This document shows, piece by piece, positions 9,781 to 23,387 of a stretch of 64,000 nucleotides of DNA (position 1 is its first letter; every line of letters begins with the position of its first letter). The stretch covers positions 210,522-274,521 of the forward strand of contig CABZDS010000001.1 in NCBI GenBank assembly GCA_902524595.1, given 5' to 3'. The DNA comes from an uncultured Pelagibacteraceae bacterium. GTDB taxonomy: Bacteria; Pseudomonadota; Alphaproteobacteria; Pelagibacterales; Pelagibacteraceae. The position numbers and the translations under genes were made by a program. The notes below the pieces were generated by a model that worked only from the letters and a program-made list of their open reading frames with translations, made no database searches and was not told where the DNA came from.

Positions 9781-11699
9781 TGCCAAATATTACACTACCA
9801 GATGGAAAAAAATTAAACTTTGAAAAAAGTATAACAGGCTCTGAGGTTGCTGAAAAAATTAGCAAGTCTTTAGGTAAGCAAGCTTTGGTGATGAGCATAA
9901 ACGGTGAACTTAAAGATTTATATACTGTTATTGATCAAGATTGTTCTATTGAAATATTTACAGCTAAAGATCCTGAGGGTTTAGAAGTAATTAGACATGA
10001 CACTGCACATATAATGGCTATGGCCGTTCAACAACTATACCCAGGTACACAGGTAACAATTGGGCCAGTTATAGAAAATGGATTTTATTATGATTTTGCA
10101 AGAAAAGAGCCTTTTACTAGTGATGATCTAAAAAAGATTGAAAAAAAAATGTCAGAGATAATAGATAAAGATGTAAAAACAAGAAAAGAAGTTTGGGAGA
10201 GAGGTAAAGCAATAAGTCATTTTAAAAAAATTGGGGAAAAATACAAAGCTGAGATAATTGAAAGCATTCCTAAAAACGAAGAACTAACGATTTATCATCA
10301 CGGCGAAACATGGCATGATTTATGTAGAGGTCCTCATTTAGTATCTTCTGGTAAAATAGGTAAGGCTTTTAAACTGACAAAAGTATCTGGAGCTTATTGG
10401 CGTGGTGACTCTAATAATGAAATGCTTCAAAGAATATATGGTACTGGCTGGGCAACTAAAAAAGAATTAGACCTTTATCTTCAGAGAATTGAGGAAGCAG
10501 AAAAAAGAGATCATAGAAAAATTGGAAAAGAGATGGATTTATTTCATTTTAGAGAAGAAAGTCCTGGATCTGTGTTTTGGCACCAGAAAGGTTGGAATTT
10601 GTTCCAAAAATTAGTTTCTTATATGAGAATGAAACAAGATCACGACGGTTACAAAGAGATAAATACACCGGAAATACTTGATAGATCTTTGTGGGAAAAA
10701 TCTGGCCACTGGGAAAAATTTGGAGCTAATATGTATACTTCAACAACACCAGATGAAAAAGTATTTGCGATTAAACCCATGAATTGTCCTGGCTGTGTTC
10801 AAGTATTTAATCAAGGACTTAAAAGTTATAGAGATTTACCTTTAAAGATGTCAGAATTCGGAAAAGTTCATAGATATGAACCTTCAGGTGCATTGCATGG
10901 ATTATTACGTGTAAGAGCCTTTACTCAAGATGATGCACATATTTTTTGTACAGAAGAACAAATTACTGAAGAATGTTTGAGCGTTACAAATTTAATTTTA
11001 GAAATCTATAAAGATCTTGGTTTTGAAGATGTTATTTTAAAATATTCAGATAGACCAGATTTAAGAGTTGGAGACGATAAAGTTTGGGATAAGTCAGAGG
11101 CTGCGTTGTTAGAAGCAATCAAAGCGACAAAGCTAGAGTACTCAATTAATAAAGGTGAAGGTGCATTTTATGGACCAAAAATCGAATTTGTTTTAAGAGA
11201 TGCAATCGGTAGAGATTGGCAGTGTGGAACATTGCAAGTAGATTTAAATTTACCAGGTAGGTTAGGAGCTTCTTTTGTTGATAAAGATGGAACTAAAAAA
11301 GTACCTGTAATGTTACACAGAGCATTATTTGGATCTTTAGAAAGGTTTATAGGTATCCTTATAGAGAATTATGCAGGCAAACTGCCATTTTGGATATCAC
11401 CTTTACAGGCAGTAGTTATTCCAATCTCTAGTGATTTTGATGAATATGCTAAAAGTGTAGCTAAGGAATTAAAACGGAGTGGTTTGATTGTTGAGGTGGA
11501 TCTTAAAAATCACAATTTAAATTATAAAATAAGAGATCATTCTTTAACAAAAGTACCAATGTTATTGATTTGTGGAAAAAAAGAAGTTGACTCCAACAGT
11601 GTAACTATTAGAAGGTTGGATTCTAATAAACAAGAAAATATGGCTATAAAAGAATTTATAAAAAAATACTCCGATCTAAATAAAGCCCCTTCAATCTAA
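9780..11699 (+). CDS. thrS: Threonyl-tRNA synthetase
   Basis: TGS domain, 'RHDTAHIMAMAVQ', 'MNCPGCVQVF', class II motifs; followed by infC. Confidence 0.97.
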   Translation: MPNITLPDGKKLNFEKSITGSEVAEKISKSLGKQALVMSINGELKDLYTVIDQDCSIEIFTAKDPEGLEVIRHDTAHIMAMAVQQLYPGTQVTIGPVIENGFYYDFARKEPFTSDDLKKIEKKMSEIIDKDVKTRKEVWERGKAISHFKKIGEKYKAEIIESIPKNEELTIYHHGETWHDLCRGPHLVSSGKIGKAFKLTKVSGAYWRGDSNNEMLQRIYGTGWATKKELDLYLQRIEEAEKRDHRKIGKEMDLFHFREESPGSVFWHQKGWNLFQKLVSYMRMKQDHDGYKEINTPEILDRSLWEKSGHWEKFGANMYTSTTPDEKVFAIKPMNCPGCVQVFNQGLKSYRDLPLKMSEFGKVHRYEPSGALHGLLRVRAFTQDDAHIFCTEEQITEECLSVTNLILEIYKDLGFEDVILKYSDRPDLRVGDDKVWDKSEAALLEAIKATKLEYSINKGEGAFYGPKIEFVLRDAIGRDWQCGTLQVDLNLPGRLGASFVDKDGTKKVPVMLHRALFGSLERFIGILIENYAGKLPFWISPLQAVVIPISSDFDEYAKSVAKELKRSGLIVEVDLKNHNLNYKIRDHSLTKVPMLLICGKKEVDSNSVTIRRLDSNKQENMAIKEFIKKYSDLNKAPSI

Positions 11700-12245
11700 G
11701 TGGCAGATTTTAAACAAAATTATTTTCAAAAAAGAACTAAAGCAAGAGGCCCAAGGTCTAACAACAGAATTACTTCAAATGAAGTTCAAGTTATTGGAAG
11801 TGATGGAGAAAATTTAGGAATATTAAATTTAAATGAAGCTATTAATAAAGCAAAAAATGAAGGTTTAGATTTAATTGAAATTGCTCCAAACGCAAAACCC
11901 CCTGTCTGTAAAATTATGGATATGGGTAAATATAAATATGACGCACAAAAAAAAGCTAACAAGGCAAAAAAAAAACAAAAAAAAATTGAATTAAAAGAAA
12001 TAAAATTAAGGCCAGTCACAGAAGTTCATGACTACACTTTCAAAATTAAAAATGCTCAAAAGTTTTTGGCAAAAGGCGATAAAGTCAAATTTACAATAAG
12101 GTTTAAAGGGAGAGAGTTACAACATTCGAACCTAGGTAATGAATTAATGGATAAAATTAAGGCAGACATGGAGACTATTGGAAGAGTAGAACTTCAGCCA
12201 AAATTTGATGGAAAGCAAATGATTATGGTAATCCAGCCTTTATAA
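11700..12245 (+). CDS. infC: Translation initiation factor IF-3
   Basis: 'LGILNLNEAINKAKNEGLDLIEIAPNAKPPVCKIMDMGKYKY'; GTG start immediately after thrS stop; thrS-infC-rpmI-rplT order. Confidence 0.96.
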   Translation: MADFKQNYFQKRTKARGPRSNNRITSNEVQVIGSDGENLGILNLNEAINKAKNEGLDLIEIAPNAKPPVCKIMDMGKYKYDAQKKANKAKKKQKKIELKEIKLRPVTEVHDYTFKIKNAQKFLAKGDKVKFTIRFKGRELQHSNLGNELMDKIKADMETIGRVELQPKFDGKQMIMVIQPL

Positions 12246-12297
12246 GCCATATTTCTAGTTGTAAATTTAATTTAATATTTGTATAACCCCGAAAATT

Positions 12298-12504
12298 ATG
12301 CCCAAGTTAAAAACAAAAAGTTCAGCTAAAAAAAGATTTAAAATCTCAGCTAAAGGCAAGGTTATTACCCCACAGGCTGGAAAAAGACACGGCATGATTA
12401 AAAGAACAAATTCACAAATTAGAAAACAAAGAGGCACAGCTGTTTTATCTAAACAAGATGGTAAGATAGTAAAATCTTATATGCCATACAGCTTAAGAGG
12501 ATAA
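12298..12504 (+). CDS. rpmI: 50S ribosomal protein L35
   Basis: '[22 protein letters not shown]' and synteny. Confidence 0.96.
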   Translation: MPKLKTKSSAKKRFKISAKGKVITPQAGKRHGMIKRTNSQIRKQRGTAVLSKQDGKIVKSYMPYSLRG

Positions 12505-12505
12505 A

Positions 12506-12862
12506 ATGGCAAGAGTTAAAAGAGGAGTTACAAGTAGAGCTAAACACAAAAAAGTTTTAAAAGCTGTTAAAGGTCAGTGGGGAAGAAGAAAAAATACTAT
12601 AAGAGTTGCAAGACAAGCAATGGAAAAAGCTATGCAGTATGCTTATAGAGATAGAAGAAATAAAAAAAGGGATTTCAAATCACTTTGGATACAAAGAATT
12701 AATGCTGGTGTCAGATCCGAAGGTATAACATATTCAAAGTTTATTAATGGTTTAAGCAAATCAGGAATTAAATTAGATAGAAAAATTCTTGCAGAAATTG
12801 CTTACGACAACCCTGAAGCATTCAAAACTATAGTTAAAAGGGCTCAAGCAGCATTAAATTAA
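12506..12862 (+). CDS. rplT: 50S ribosomal protein L20
   Basis: '[38 protein letters not shown]'. Confidence 0.97.
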   Translation: MARVKRGVTSRAKHKKVLKAVKGQWGRRKNTIRVARQAMEKAMQYAYRDRRNKKRDFKSLWIQRINAGVRSEGITYSKFINGLSKSGIKLDRKILAEIAYDNPEAFKTIVKRAQAALN

Positions 12863-12905
12863 TCAAGACTATTGTTTTTCTTCCTTTAACAAATATTCTA
12901 TCAAA

Positions 12906-13841
12906 ATGCCTGATATTAAAAAAATAAAAGATGATTATATCGATAAACTTAATATGGAAAATAATGTTGATAAAGTAAATAAAATATCAATCAAAATTCA
13001 AGAAATAGAAACTAAAGAAATTAATTTAAAGCTTGAGAAAGAAAAAATTGATATAACTCTTCCAGAAAGAGATATTGAAATTGGTAAAATTCATCCTGTC
13101 TCTCAGGTGATAGATGAAATTTCATCTATATTTTCTGAAATTGGATTTAGCGTTGAGGAAGGTCCGGATGTAGAAAATGAATATAATAATTTTACAGCAT
13201 TAAATACACCAGATAATCATCCAGCTAGAGATATGCATGATACTTTTTATCTAGATAAAAATAAGGAATTACTTTTGAGAACACACACATCTCCAGTTCA
13301 GGTAAGAACTATGTTAAAAGGTAAGCCTCCTTTTAAAATTATTGCACCAGGAAGAACTTACAGGTCAGACAGTGATCAAACTCATGCTCCAATGTTTCAT
13401 CAAGTTGAAGGGTTACATATAGATAAAAATATAAACATGGGACATCTTAAAGGATGTTTAAATTATTTTATTAAGGAGTTTTTTGAAGTTGATAAAATTA
13501 AAATGAGATTTAGACCAAGTCATTTCCCATTTACTGAACCCTCAGCAGAAGTAGATATAGGATATGAAATTAGAAATGGAAAGATAGTAATTGGTGAAGG
13601 TGATAAATGGCTAGAAATTTTAGGTTGTGGAATGGTTCATCCAAATGTTTTAAAAAATGTAAAAGTTAATCCAAGTAAATATCAAGGATATGCCTTTGGA
13701 ATTGGCATAGACAGACTGGGAATGTTGAAATATGGAATTAATGATTTAAGAGCCTTTTTTGAGACAGATTATAGATGGTTAAGTCACTTTGGTTTTGATC
13801 CATTAGATGTCCCATCAAATTATAGAGGACTGAGTAGATGA
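12906..13841 (+). CDS. pheS: Phenylalanyl-tRNA synthetase alpha subunit
   Basis: '[12 protein letters not shown]', '[14 protein letters not shown]', 'GFGIDRL'-like motif 3; shortened N-terminus. Confidence 0.95.
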   Translation: MPDIKKIKDDYIDKLNMENNVDKVNKISIKIQEIETKEINLKLEKEKIDITLPERDIEIGKIHPVSQVIDEISSIFSEIGFSVEEGPDVENEYNNFTALNTPDNHPARDMHDTFYLDKNKELLLRTHTSPVQVRTMLKGKPPFKIIAPGRTYRSDSDQTHAPMFHQVEGLHIDKNINMGHLKGCLNYFIKEFFEVDKIKMRFRPSHFPFTEPSAEVDIGYEIRNGKIVIGEGDKWLEILGCGMVHPNVLKNVKVNPSKYQGYAFGIGIDRLGMLKYGINDLRAFFETDYRWLSHFGFDPLDVPSNYRGLSR

Positions 13842-16246
13842 AGTTCACAGTTGACTGGTTAAAAAACCATCTTGATACAAAATTCAACAATAGTCAAATA
13901 ATAGATAAATTAACAAATATTGGTTTAGAAGTAGAAAGTTTTGAGAGCTCTATATCTGAATTAGATAATTTTATTGTTGCAAAAATTATAAATGTCAAAA
14001 CTCATCCAAATGCAGACAGATTGAAGTTATGTGATGTTTATATAGGTAGCGACAAAACAATTGAAGTAGTATGTGGGGCCCCAAATGCAAAAAATGGTCT
14101 TTTGACAGTTTATGCCCCTCCAGGTACGATTATTCCTAAAAATCAGATGAAGTTATCTGTAAGTAAAATAAGAGGTGTAACATCATATGGAATGCTCTGT
14201 TCTGAATCTGAATTATTATTATCTAATGAAAGCGATGGAATAATAGAATTAAAAAACAATAAATATGCAAATAAAATTGGAGTAAAATATTTTAAAAGCA
14301 CTTCTGAAAAAGTAATAGATTTATCAATTACGCCCAATAGACCAGATTGTTTAGGAGTAAGAGGAATTGCTAGAGATTTATCCGCTGCTGGTGCTGGTAA
14401 ATTAACAATTAATAAAAAATCAAATTTAAAATATAGGGGTGATCAAAATATAAATGTAACAATAAAAAAAGAAAAAGTTCAAGGATGCACAACATTTGGA
14501 AGTTGTTTAATAAAAGGTGTAAAAAATAAAGAGAGTCCAAAATGGCTAAAAGATAAAATTAAATCTTTAGGCCAAAAACCAATATCCGCGATAGTTGATA
14601 TTACTAATTATGTGATGTTTGATTTAAATAGACCATTGCACGCCTATGATGCAGATAAAATTGATAACGAAATTATTATTAGAAGTTCTACTAAAGGAGA
14701 AAGCTTCGAAGCCTTGGATAATAAAAAATATATTTTAGAAAATGATATGTGTGTTATTTCTGATAGATCTGGAGTACTTGGTCTTGGTGGCATAATTGGT
14801 GGTACAAAATCTGGAACAGAATATTCAACTAAAAACATATTATTAGAATCTGCTTATTTTTTACCGCGTTCAATAAGAAAAACTTCGAAACAGTTAAATA
14901 TAGATACAGATGCAAAATTCAGATTTGAAAGAGGTATAGATCCTTTATCAATTGAAGAAGGATTAATAAAAGCTTCTGAGCTAATAAAACAAATTTGTGG
15001 AGGTGAAATAAGTAATTTAGATATAAAAAAAATTGAAAATTATAAAAAAAAAATAATCAATTTTGAGCCATCTCTTTTTGAAAAAACGACTGGATTTAAA
15101 GTTGAAAAAAAAGAATTAATTAAAATACTTGATAAGCTGGGTTTTAATGTATCTAAGAATAAAAAATTTTTAAAGTTAGTAGTACCTTCTTGGAGACCAG
15201 ACATAACTCAACCAATTGATATTGTTGAAGAAATAGTGAGAATAAAAGGCTACGAACATATTAATACTTCAGAACCCATTAAGACAAGATTAAAGCCAAC
15301 ACTTAATTCTTATCAGAAATTATTTCATTTTTTACAAAGATCCGTGGCATCAAAAGGTTATTTAGAAACTGTAACATGGTCATTTACTGACTCTAAAATT
15401 AATCAACTGTTCAAAGAAAATGATGAAGAAATACCAATTGTAAATCCGATTAGTTCAGATCTAAATGTTTTAAGAAATTCTATTTTCCCAAATTTGATAT
15501 TTTATTTAAAGAAAAATTTAGATAGAGGAATCAAAGATATTTGTTTATTTGAAATTGGTCCAGCATTTAAAGGAAAAAATCCTGGAGATCAACTGACTGT
15601 TATAGGTGCTGTAAGAGCAGGGAAGGTTTCAAGATTATCTTGGAATGATAAAGAGAGAATTGTAGATACATTCGATGTAAAAAAAGATGTAATCCAAAGT
15701 CTTTATGAAGCAGGAATTGATAAAGATGATATTATTATAGATGATAAAACACCTTCTTACTATCACCCAGGAAAATCTGGAGGGGTGTACCAAAATAAAA
15801 ACGAAAAAAATGCTGTAGCATATTTCGGTGAGATACATCCAAATATAATAAAAAAATTAGACATAAAAACAGAGGGTTTGGTAATATTTGAAATTTGTCT
15901 TGATTATATAAAAAAGTCAAAACAAAAGATAAAAGATTCAAAATCTGAATATAAATTTTCTGATTTCCAAAAATCAGAGAGAGATTTTGCATTTATTATT
16001 AATAAAAACTTTAAATCTCAAGAATTGGTCAATATAATTAAATCTGTTGATGACAAATTAATTAATTCAGTAAGAGTATTTGATGTATTTGAGGGAGAAA
16101 ATATCCCAGAGGGAAAAAAATCTATAGCTGTTAATGTAAATATTCAGTCAGATAAAAAAACATTAAATGAAAGTGACCTGGACAACATTAATAAACTAAT
16201 TATCTCTTCGGTTGAGTTAAAGTCTGGCGCAAAAATTAGATCCTAA
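13838..16246 (+). CDS. pheT: Phenylalanyl-tRNA synthetase beta subunit
   Basis: '[14 protein letters not shown]', tRNA-binding EMAP-like domain, B5 and FDX-ACB domains; 4-nt overlap with pheS. Confidence 0.96.
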   Translation: MKFTVDWLKNHLDTKFNNSQIIDKLTNIGLEVESFESSISELDNFIVAKIINVKTHPNADRLKLCDVYIGSDKTIEVVCGAPNAKNGLLTVYAPPGTIIPKNQMKLSVSKIRGVTSYGMLCSESELLLSNESDGIIELKNNKYANKIGVKYFKSTSEKVIDLSITPNRPDCLGVRGIARDLSAAGAGKLTINKKSNLKYRGDQNINVTIKKEKVQGCTTFGSCLIKGVKNKESPKWLKDKIKSLGQKPISAIVDITNYVMFDLNRPLHAYDADKIDNEIIIRSSTKGESFEALDNKKYILENDMCVISDRSGVLGLGGIIGGTKSGTEYSTKNILLESAYFLPRSIRKTSKQLNIDTDAKFRFERGIDPLSIEEGLIKASELIKQICGGEISNLDIKKIENYKKKIINFEPSLFEKTTGFKVEKKELIKILDKLGFNVSKNKKFLKLVVPSWRPDITQPIDIVEEIVRIKGYEHINTSEPIKTRLKPTLNSYQKLFHFLQRSVASKGYLETVTWSFTDSKINQLFKENDEEIPIVNPISSDLNVLRNSIFPNLIFYLKKNLDRGIKDICLFEIGPAFKGKNPGDQLTVIGAVRAGKVSRLSWNDKERIVDTFDVKKDVIQSLYEAGIDKDDIIIDDKTPSYYHPGKSGGVYQNKNEKNAVAYFGEIHPNIIKKLDIKTEGLVIFEICLDYIKKSKQKIKDSKSEYKFSDFQKSERDFAFIINKNFKSQELVNIIKSVDDKLINSVRVFDVFEGENIPEGKKSIAVNVNIQSDKKTLNESDLDNINKLIISSVELKSGAKIRS

Positions 16247-16248
16247 AA

Positions 16249-18060
16249 ATGGGAGATACAATAGACAACATTAGGAATTTTGCAATTATAGCTCATATAG
16301 ATCATGGTAAATCAACTATAGCTGACAGAATAATTCATAAATGTGGAGGTTTGAGTGATAGAGAAATGAAATCTCAAGTGCTTGATTCTATGGATATTGA
16401 AAGAGAGAGAGGGATAACAATCAAAGCACAAACAGTTAAATTAAATTATAAAGCTAAAAATGGCAAAAATTATATTTTAAATATTATAGACACCCCAGGA
16501 CACGTAGATTTTAGTTATGAAGTTAGTAGAAGCCTTTATGCGTGCGAGGGATCAATATTAATTGTAGATAGTACCCAAGGGGTAGAAGCTCAAACACTTG
16601 CAAATGTATATCAAGCACTTGATATAAATCATGAGATTATTCCAGTATTAAATAAAATTGATCTACCAGCTTCTGATCTCGAAAAAACAAATAATCAAAT
16701 TGAAGATGTTATTGGAATAGACACATCAAATTCTGTTCCTTGCTCTGGAAAAACTGGACAAGGAATAGATGAAATTCTTGAGCAAATTATTAACTCTTTG
16801 CCTGGACCTAAAGGTGAAAAAAATAGAAAATTAAAGTGTTTATTAGTTGATAGCTGGTATGACACTTATCTTGGAGTAGTTATATTAGTGAGAATTATAG
16901 ACGGAAAACTAAAAAAAAATATGAAAATAAAAATGATGTCTACAAATCAAGAATATATAATAGAAAAAGTTGGTGTTTTTACCCCGAAGGCAAAAGATGT
17001 GAGTGAACTTAATGCTGGAGAAATAGGTTTTATTACAACTGGTATTAAAATTTTATCTGAAACTAAAGTTGGAGACACTATATGTGATGCAGAAAATCCT
17101 CTCCATGATGCATTACCAGGTTTTAAACCAAGTAAGCCAGTAGTTTTTTGTGGTTTATTTCCTGTAGATAGTTCAGAATATCAAAAATTAAAAGATGGAC
17201 TTGCTAAATTACAATTAAATGATGCAAGTTTTTCTTATGAAGCAGAATCATCGTCTGCCTTAGGACTTGGTTTTAGATGTGGATTTTTAGGTCTCCTACA
17301 TCTTGAAATAATCACAGAAAGGCTTGAAAGAGAATTTGATATTAATTTATTAACTACAACACCTGGTGTTGTTTATAAAGTTTACTTAAATAACGGTGAA
17401 ATTGTCGAACTCCAAAATCCCTCAAATTTACCAGATCCTACTTATATAAAATATATTGAGGAACCATGGATTAAAGCTACAATTATCACTCCAGATCAAT
17501 ACTTAGGATCAATTATTAAATTATGTCAAAATAAAAGAGGTATACAAACTAATTTAAGTTATTCAGGAAATCGTGCAGTAATTAATTACGAAATACCTTT
17601 AAATGAAGTAGTATTTGATTTTAATGATCGTCTTAAATCTATGACAAGTGGATATGCTAGTTTCGATTATGAAATTATTGAACACAAAGAAGGAGACCTT
17701 GTAAAAATGAATATACTAGTAAACTCAGAACCTGTTGATGCTCTTGCAATGATGATACATAAAGATTTTGCTCAAACCACAGGTAGAGAGGTCTGTGAAA
17801 AATTAAAAGATTTAATTCCAAGACACAACTTTATGATACCAATCCAAGCAGCTATCGGTGGTAAAATTATTGCTAGAGAAACTATCAAAGGTTTTAAAAA
17901 AGATGTGTTAACAAAAATTCATGGGGGTGGAGCGACAGATAGAAAAAGAAAACTGCTAGAAAAACAGAAAAAAGGCAAAGCTAGAGCTAAGCAATTTGGA
18001 AAAGTTGAGATTCCTCAAGAAGCATTCATTGGTGTTTTAAAAATTAATAAAGATGCATGA
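16249..18060 (+). CDS. lepA: Elongation factor 4 (LepA)
   Basis: '[21 protein letters not shown]' G1 motif, C-terminal '[36 protein letters not shown]'. Confidence 0.97.
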   Translation: MGDTIDNIRNFAIIAHIDHGKSTIADRIIHKCGGLSDREMKSQVLDSMDIERERGITIKAQTVKLNYKAKNGKNYILNIIDTPGHVDFSYEVSRSLYACEGSILIVDSTQGVEAQTLANVYQALDINHEIIPVLNKIDLPASDLEKTNNQIEDVIGIDTSNSVPCSGKTGQGIDEILEQIINSLPGPKGEKNRKLKCLLVDSWYDTYLGVVILVRIIDGKLKKNMKIKMMSTNQEYIIEKVGVFTPKAKDVSELNAGEIGFITTGIKILSETKVGDTICDAENPLHDALPGFKPSKPVVFCGLFPVDSSEYQKLKDGLAKLQLNDASFSYEAESSSALGLGFRCGFLGLLHLEIITERLEREFDINLLTTTPGVVYKVYLNNGEIVELQNPSNLPDPTYIKYIEEPWIKATIITPDQYLGSIIKLCQNKRGIQTNLSYSGNRAVINYEIPLNEVVFDFNDRLKSMTSGYASFDYEIIEHKEGDLVKMNILVNSEPVDALAMMIHKDFAQTTGREVCEKLKDLIPRHNFMIPIQAAIGGKIIARETIKGFKKDVLTKIHGGGATDRKRKLLEKQKKGKARAKQFGKVEIPQEAFIGVLKINKDA

Positions 18061-18962
18061 CAAGAATATTTTCAGATTTATCAATAATTATTCCAACATT
18101 TTACCCTGGCGAGATAATTCATAATTGTATTGATTCACTTCCACAAGAATCAGATATAATAATAGTTGATAATGGAGATGATCCAGAATTAGAATATATT
18201 TTAAAAAATAAATACCCTAGAATAAGACATTATAAAATCGGAGACATAGGTTTACCTAAATCATTTAATTTTGCTGTAAAAAAATCAAAAAATGAAAATA
18301 TTTTAATAACACAACCAGATGTGACTTTTGAGAAAGATACAATTAGTAATTTGATTAGTGCTTCAATTAAATATCCTAATGCAGGTATAATAGCTCCCAT
18401 AATATTTGAGAATAAAAAATACAGTCTTTATGATACTTTGGACTTAAATCTTAGTAAAACAGGAGAACTTCAAGTTAAAAAAATATGCAAATCTATCAAT
18501 ATAATGCCTAGCGGAGATTTCTGTGCACAAGGAGTTAATGCAACTGCAATGCTAATTAAAAAAAACATAATTAAAAAAGTGAATGGCTGGGATGAAAATA
18601 TTTATACATACTTAGAAGATATTGATCTCTGCATAAAAATACGAAAAAATAATTTTCAAATTATCAAAATTCCAAAAGCAATAGTAAATCATATAGGTTT
18701 TGGATCACATAAAAAAGAAAATGCTCAAAAGGCAGAATTATCTAGAAACTGGCATTTTTGTTGGTCATCTTTATATTTTAGAGATAAGTATACAAAAAAA
18801 TCTGAGTTTATATTATTTTTTATATCCAACTTTACTAAGTATTTTTCTAAAGTTTTTGTAAACTTAATATTATTTAATAAAAAAAAAGTTAAAATCAATT
18901 TCATAAGGTTAAGAGCATGCTTAAACTATATAACTCAAAAAAAATCCTCTTATAGATATTAA
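18057..18962 (+). CDS. GT2-family glycosyltransferase (rhamnosyltransferase-like)
   Basis: '[23 protein letters not shown]', '[20 protein letters not shown]'; 4-nt overlap with lepA. Confidence 0.85.
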   Translation: MTRIFSDLSIIIPTFYPGEIIHNCIDSLPQESDIIIVDNGDDPELEYILKNKYPRIRHYKIGDIGLPKSFNFAVKKSKNENILITQPDVTFEKDTISNLISASIKYPNAGIIAPIIFENKKYSLYDTLDLNLSKTGELQVKKICKSINIMPSGDFCAQGVNATAMLIKKNIIKKVNGWDENIYTYLEDIDLCIKIRKNNFQIIKIPKAIVNHIGFGSHKKENAQKAELSRNWHFCWSSLYFRDKYTKKSEFILFFISNFTKYFSKVFVNLILFNKKKVKINFIRLRACLNYITQKKSSYRY

Positions 18963-18967
18963 AATTT

Positions 18968-19744
18968 ATGAACATTAAAGAAAAATTCTTTGATTTATTC
19001 GGAATGTATATTGAAAAAAAAACACAAAAGAATGATGTATCTAAAATTATAAAAAAACTTTTACCTTATGAAACTGGAATAAAATTAATTAGATTAGGCG
19101 AAGATAGTGATGGTGGTTATTTAATTCCAAATGATTTAGATAATATAGATAAAAATTATTCAGCAGGAGTTGGCTCATTAACAAAATTTGAAAACGATTT
19201 ACAAAAAAATTATAAAATTAATTCTAAAATGCTTGATTTTAACAATATAAATCAAGATATTTTACCAAAAAATAGTGAATATTTAAAAAAAAAACTTTCT
19301 TTATTTTCAAATGAAAATCAAATTACTATTAATGATTGGATTGATGATGAACATGAGGAAATAATTTTAAAAATTGATATAGAAGGAGATGAATATATAA
19401 ATTTAGCTTCAATAACAAATGAAAAATTAACAAAAGTTAGAATATTAATTGTTGAGTTTCATGATTTAAGAAATTTAAAAAATTTAATTTTTTTAAGAAA
19501 TTTTGATAAAATTATTTCGAAACTAAATCATTTTTTTTATCCTTGTCATCTTCATATAAATAATATGAGTAAAGTTAAAAATATTGCAGGTTTTAAAGTA
19601 CCAGACATGCTTGAAATTACCTTTATTAGAAAAGATAGAATTAAAGATTTTGATTTAAAGTATTCAGAATTACCAAGTAAATTGGATAAGAAAACTGTAA
19701 AGGATAAAGAGGAAATAATTCTGGATAGAAGTTGGTATTTTTAG
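18968..19744 (+). CDS. FkbM-type methyltransferase-like protein
   Basis: 'IRLGEDSDGGYLIP' and 'ILKIDIEGDEY' pattern of FkbM-like SAM methyltransferases. Confidence 0.6.
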   Translation: MNIKEKFFDLFGMYIEKKTQKNDVSKIIKKLLPYETGIKLIRLGEDSDGGYLIPNDLDNIDKNYSAGVGSLTKFENDLQKNYKINSKMLDFNNINQDILPKNSEYLKKKLSLFSNENQITINDWIDDEHEEIILKIDIEGDEYINLASITNEKLTKVRILIVEFHDLRNLKNLIFLRNFDKIISKLNHFFYPCHLHINNMSKVKNIAGFKVPDMLEITFIRKDRIKDFDLKYSELPSKLDKKTVKDKEEIILDRSWYF

Positions 19745-19788
19745 AATTATAAAATTTTAAAATGTTTACATTTTTTTAAAATAATTTA

Positions 19789-19878
19789 GGAGAGGTGGCC
19801 GAGTGGTTGAAGGCGCACGCTTGGAAAGCGTGTATAGGGGAAACTCTATCATGGGTTCGAATCCCATTCTCTCCGCCA
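19789..19878 (+). tRNA. tRNA-Ser (anticodon GGA)
   Basis: Acceptor GGAGAGG/TCTCTCC, discriminator G, long variable arm, anticodon loop TTGGAAA, encoded CCA. Confidence 0.95.
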
Positions 19879-20042
19879 TATTTTTGTTAGAAAATTGATC
19901 TTTTTAAAGGGTTTTAGTGAAATAGAAAAAAAATCTAAAAAACATCAAATAAATGTTGGTATTCAACACTAATTTAAGCATTTGCACTTCTACCATTTTT
20001 AAATTTTTTGTAAAAATGTTATAAAAATTTCTCTCATATTAA

Positions 20043-22106
<2,064 letters not shown>

Positions 22107-23387
22107 ATGGATTTAAAACAATCTGTCAAAGCAGCTTCATTAAATAAGTCCACTTATATCAACTTAAGATGGATTGGAATTTTAGGCCAATTTATAACTT
22201 TAAATACAGTAAAATTTATTTTTGGTTTTGAATTCAACTTTATTTTATCTAATCTTATAATTTTTGTTGGAGCTTTGAGTAACCTCTACTTAATGTTTTT
22301 TTATAAAAAACCAATACTTTCAAATGTTACCTCTTTTAATTTTTTATCTTTAGATATTCTTCAATTGAGTGCCTTACTTTACTTATCAGGGGGTATTTTA
22401 AATCCATTTTCAATATTTCTTTTGATACCAAGTGTATTTGCTGCATCCAATTTAAATATTAGAACAAATATTGCTTTAATTTTAATTACATTAGCATCGA
22501 TTATATTGTTAACTTTCTATCATTATGAATTGCCTAAACCTTTGGATCAATATAGTATTAGCTTATATTATTATTATGCAATTCCTCTGGCATTGATAAT
22601 TGCATTATTTTTCTTGAACTATTTTGCATTTATTTTTGGACAAGAAACAAACCTTAGGAAAGATGCTTTAGATAAAATCCAAGAAGTAATTTCCAAAGAA
22701 CATGAGCTCGTCTCACTTGGTGGACAAGCTGCAGCAGCAGCTCATTCATTTGGCACTCCTTTGTCAACAATTAAAATTATTTCTCATGATTTATTTGATC
22801 AATTTAAAGATAATAATGATGTAAAAAAAGATCTCGAACTATTAATTAGTCAAGTTAATAGGTGTAATGATATTTTAAAAAAATTAACATTAAATCCTAC
22901 TATAGAAGATGATTTTATTGACAAAAATAAAACGCTTTACGATTATATTAATGAGATAGTTAACTCATTTAAGGAAATTTCTAATAAGAATTTCAATATT
23001 GATAAAGAACAAGATTCTAACTCATTTGAAATATCAAAATCTGTTGAAATTGTATATGGTTTGAGAAATTTTATTGGAAATGCTAACAAATTTTCAAATG
23101 AAAATATTTATATTGCTATCAAAAGTGACAGTCAAAAGACTGAAATAACAATAGAGGATGATGGCCCTGGTATACCAAAAGATATACTTAATAAGATTGG
23201 AGAGCCTTATATTAAGACACTTAAACCCAAAGATAATAAGAAAACTGGACTAGGTTTAGGGATTTTTATAGGCAAAACATTGTTAGAAAAAAATTCTGCC
23301 AGAATAACAATTAGAAATTCAGAAACTAGAGGTGGAGCTGAAGTAAAAATAGAGTGGGAAAATAAAAATTTAAAAAAATTAGTGTAG
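22107..23387 (+). CDS. regB: RegB/PrrB-family redox sensor histidine kinase
   Basis: 'GGILNPF' quinone-binding motif, H-box '[14 protein letters not shown]', redox-box 'QVNRC', 'DDGPGIP' ATPase domain. Confidence 0.88.
   Translation: MDLKQSVKAASLNKSTYINLRWIGILGQFITLNTVKFIFGFEFNFILSNLIIFVGALSNLYLMFFYKKPILSNVTSFNFLSLDILQLSALLYLSGGILNPFSIFLLIPSVFAASNLNIRTNIALILITLASIILLTFYHYELPKPLDQYSISLYYYYAIPLALIIALFFLNYFAFIFGQETNLRKDALDKIQEVISKEHELVSLGGQAAAAAHSFGTPLSTIKIISHDLFDQFKDNNDVKKDLELLISQVNRCNDILKKLTLNPTIEDDFIDKNKTLYDYINEIVNSFKEISNKNFNIDKEQDSNSFEISKSVEIVYGLRNFIGNANKFSNENIYIAIKSDSQKTEITIEDDGPGIPKDILNKIGEPYIKTLKPKDNKKTGLGLGIFIGKTLLEKNSARITIRNSETRGGAEVKIEWENKNLKKLV

Noticed and set aside
12872-12893. Possible phenylalanine leader TTG TTT TTC TTC CTT TAA just upstream of pheS
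   Set aside because: Only five codons, needs a TTG start, no terminator hairpin, and poly-T in an AT-rich genome gives Phe codons by chance.
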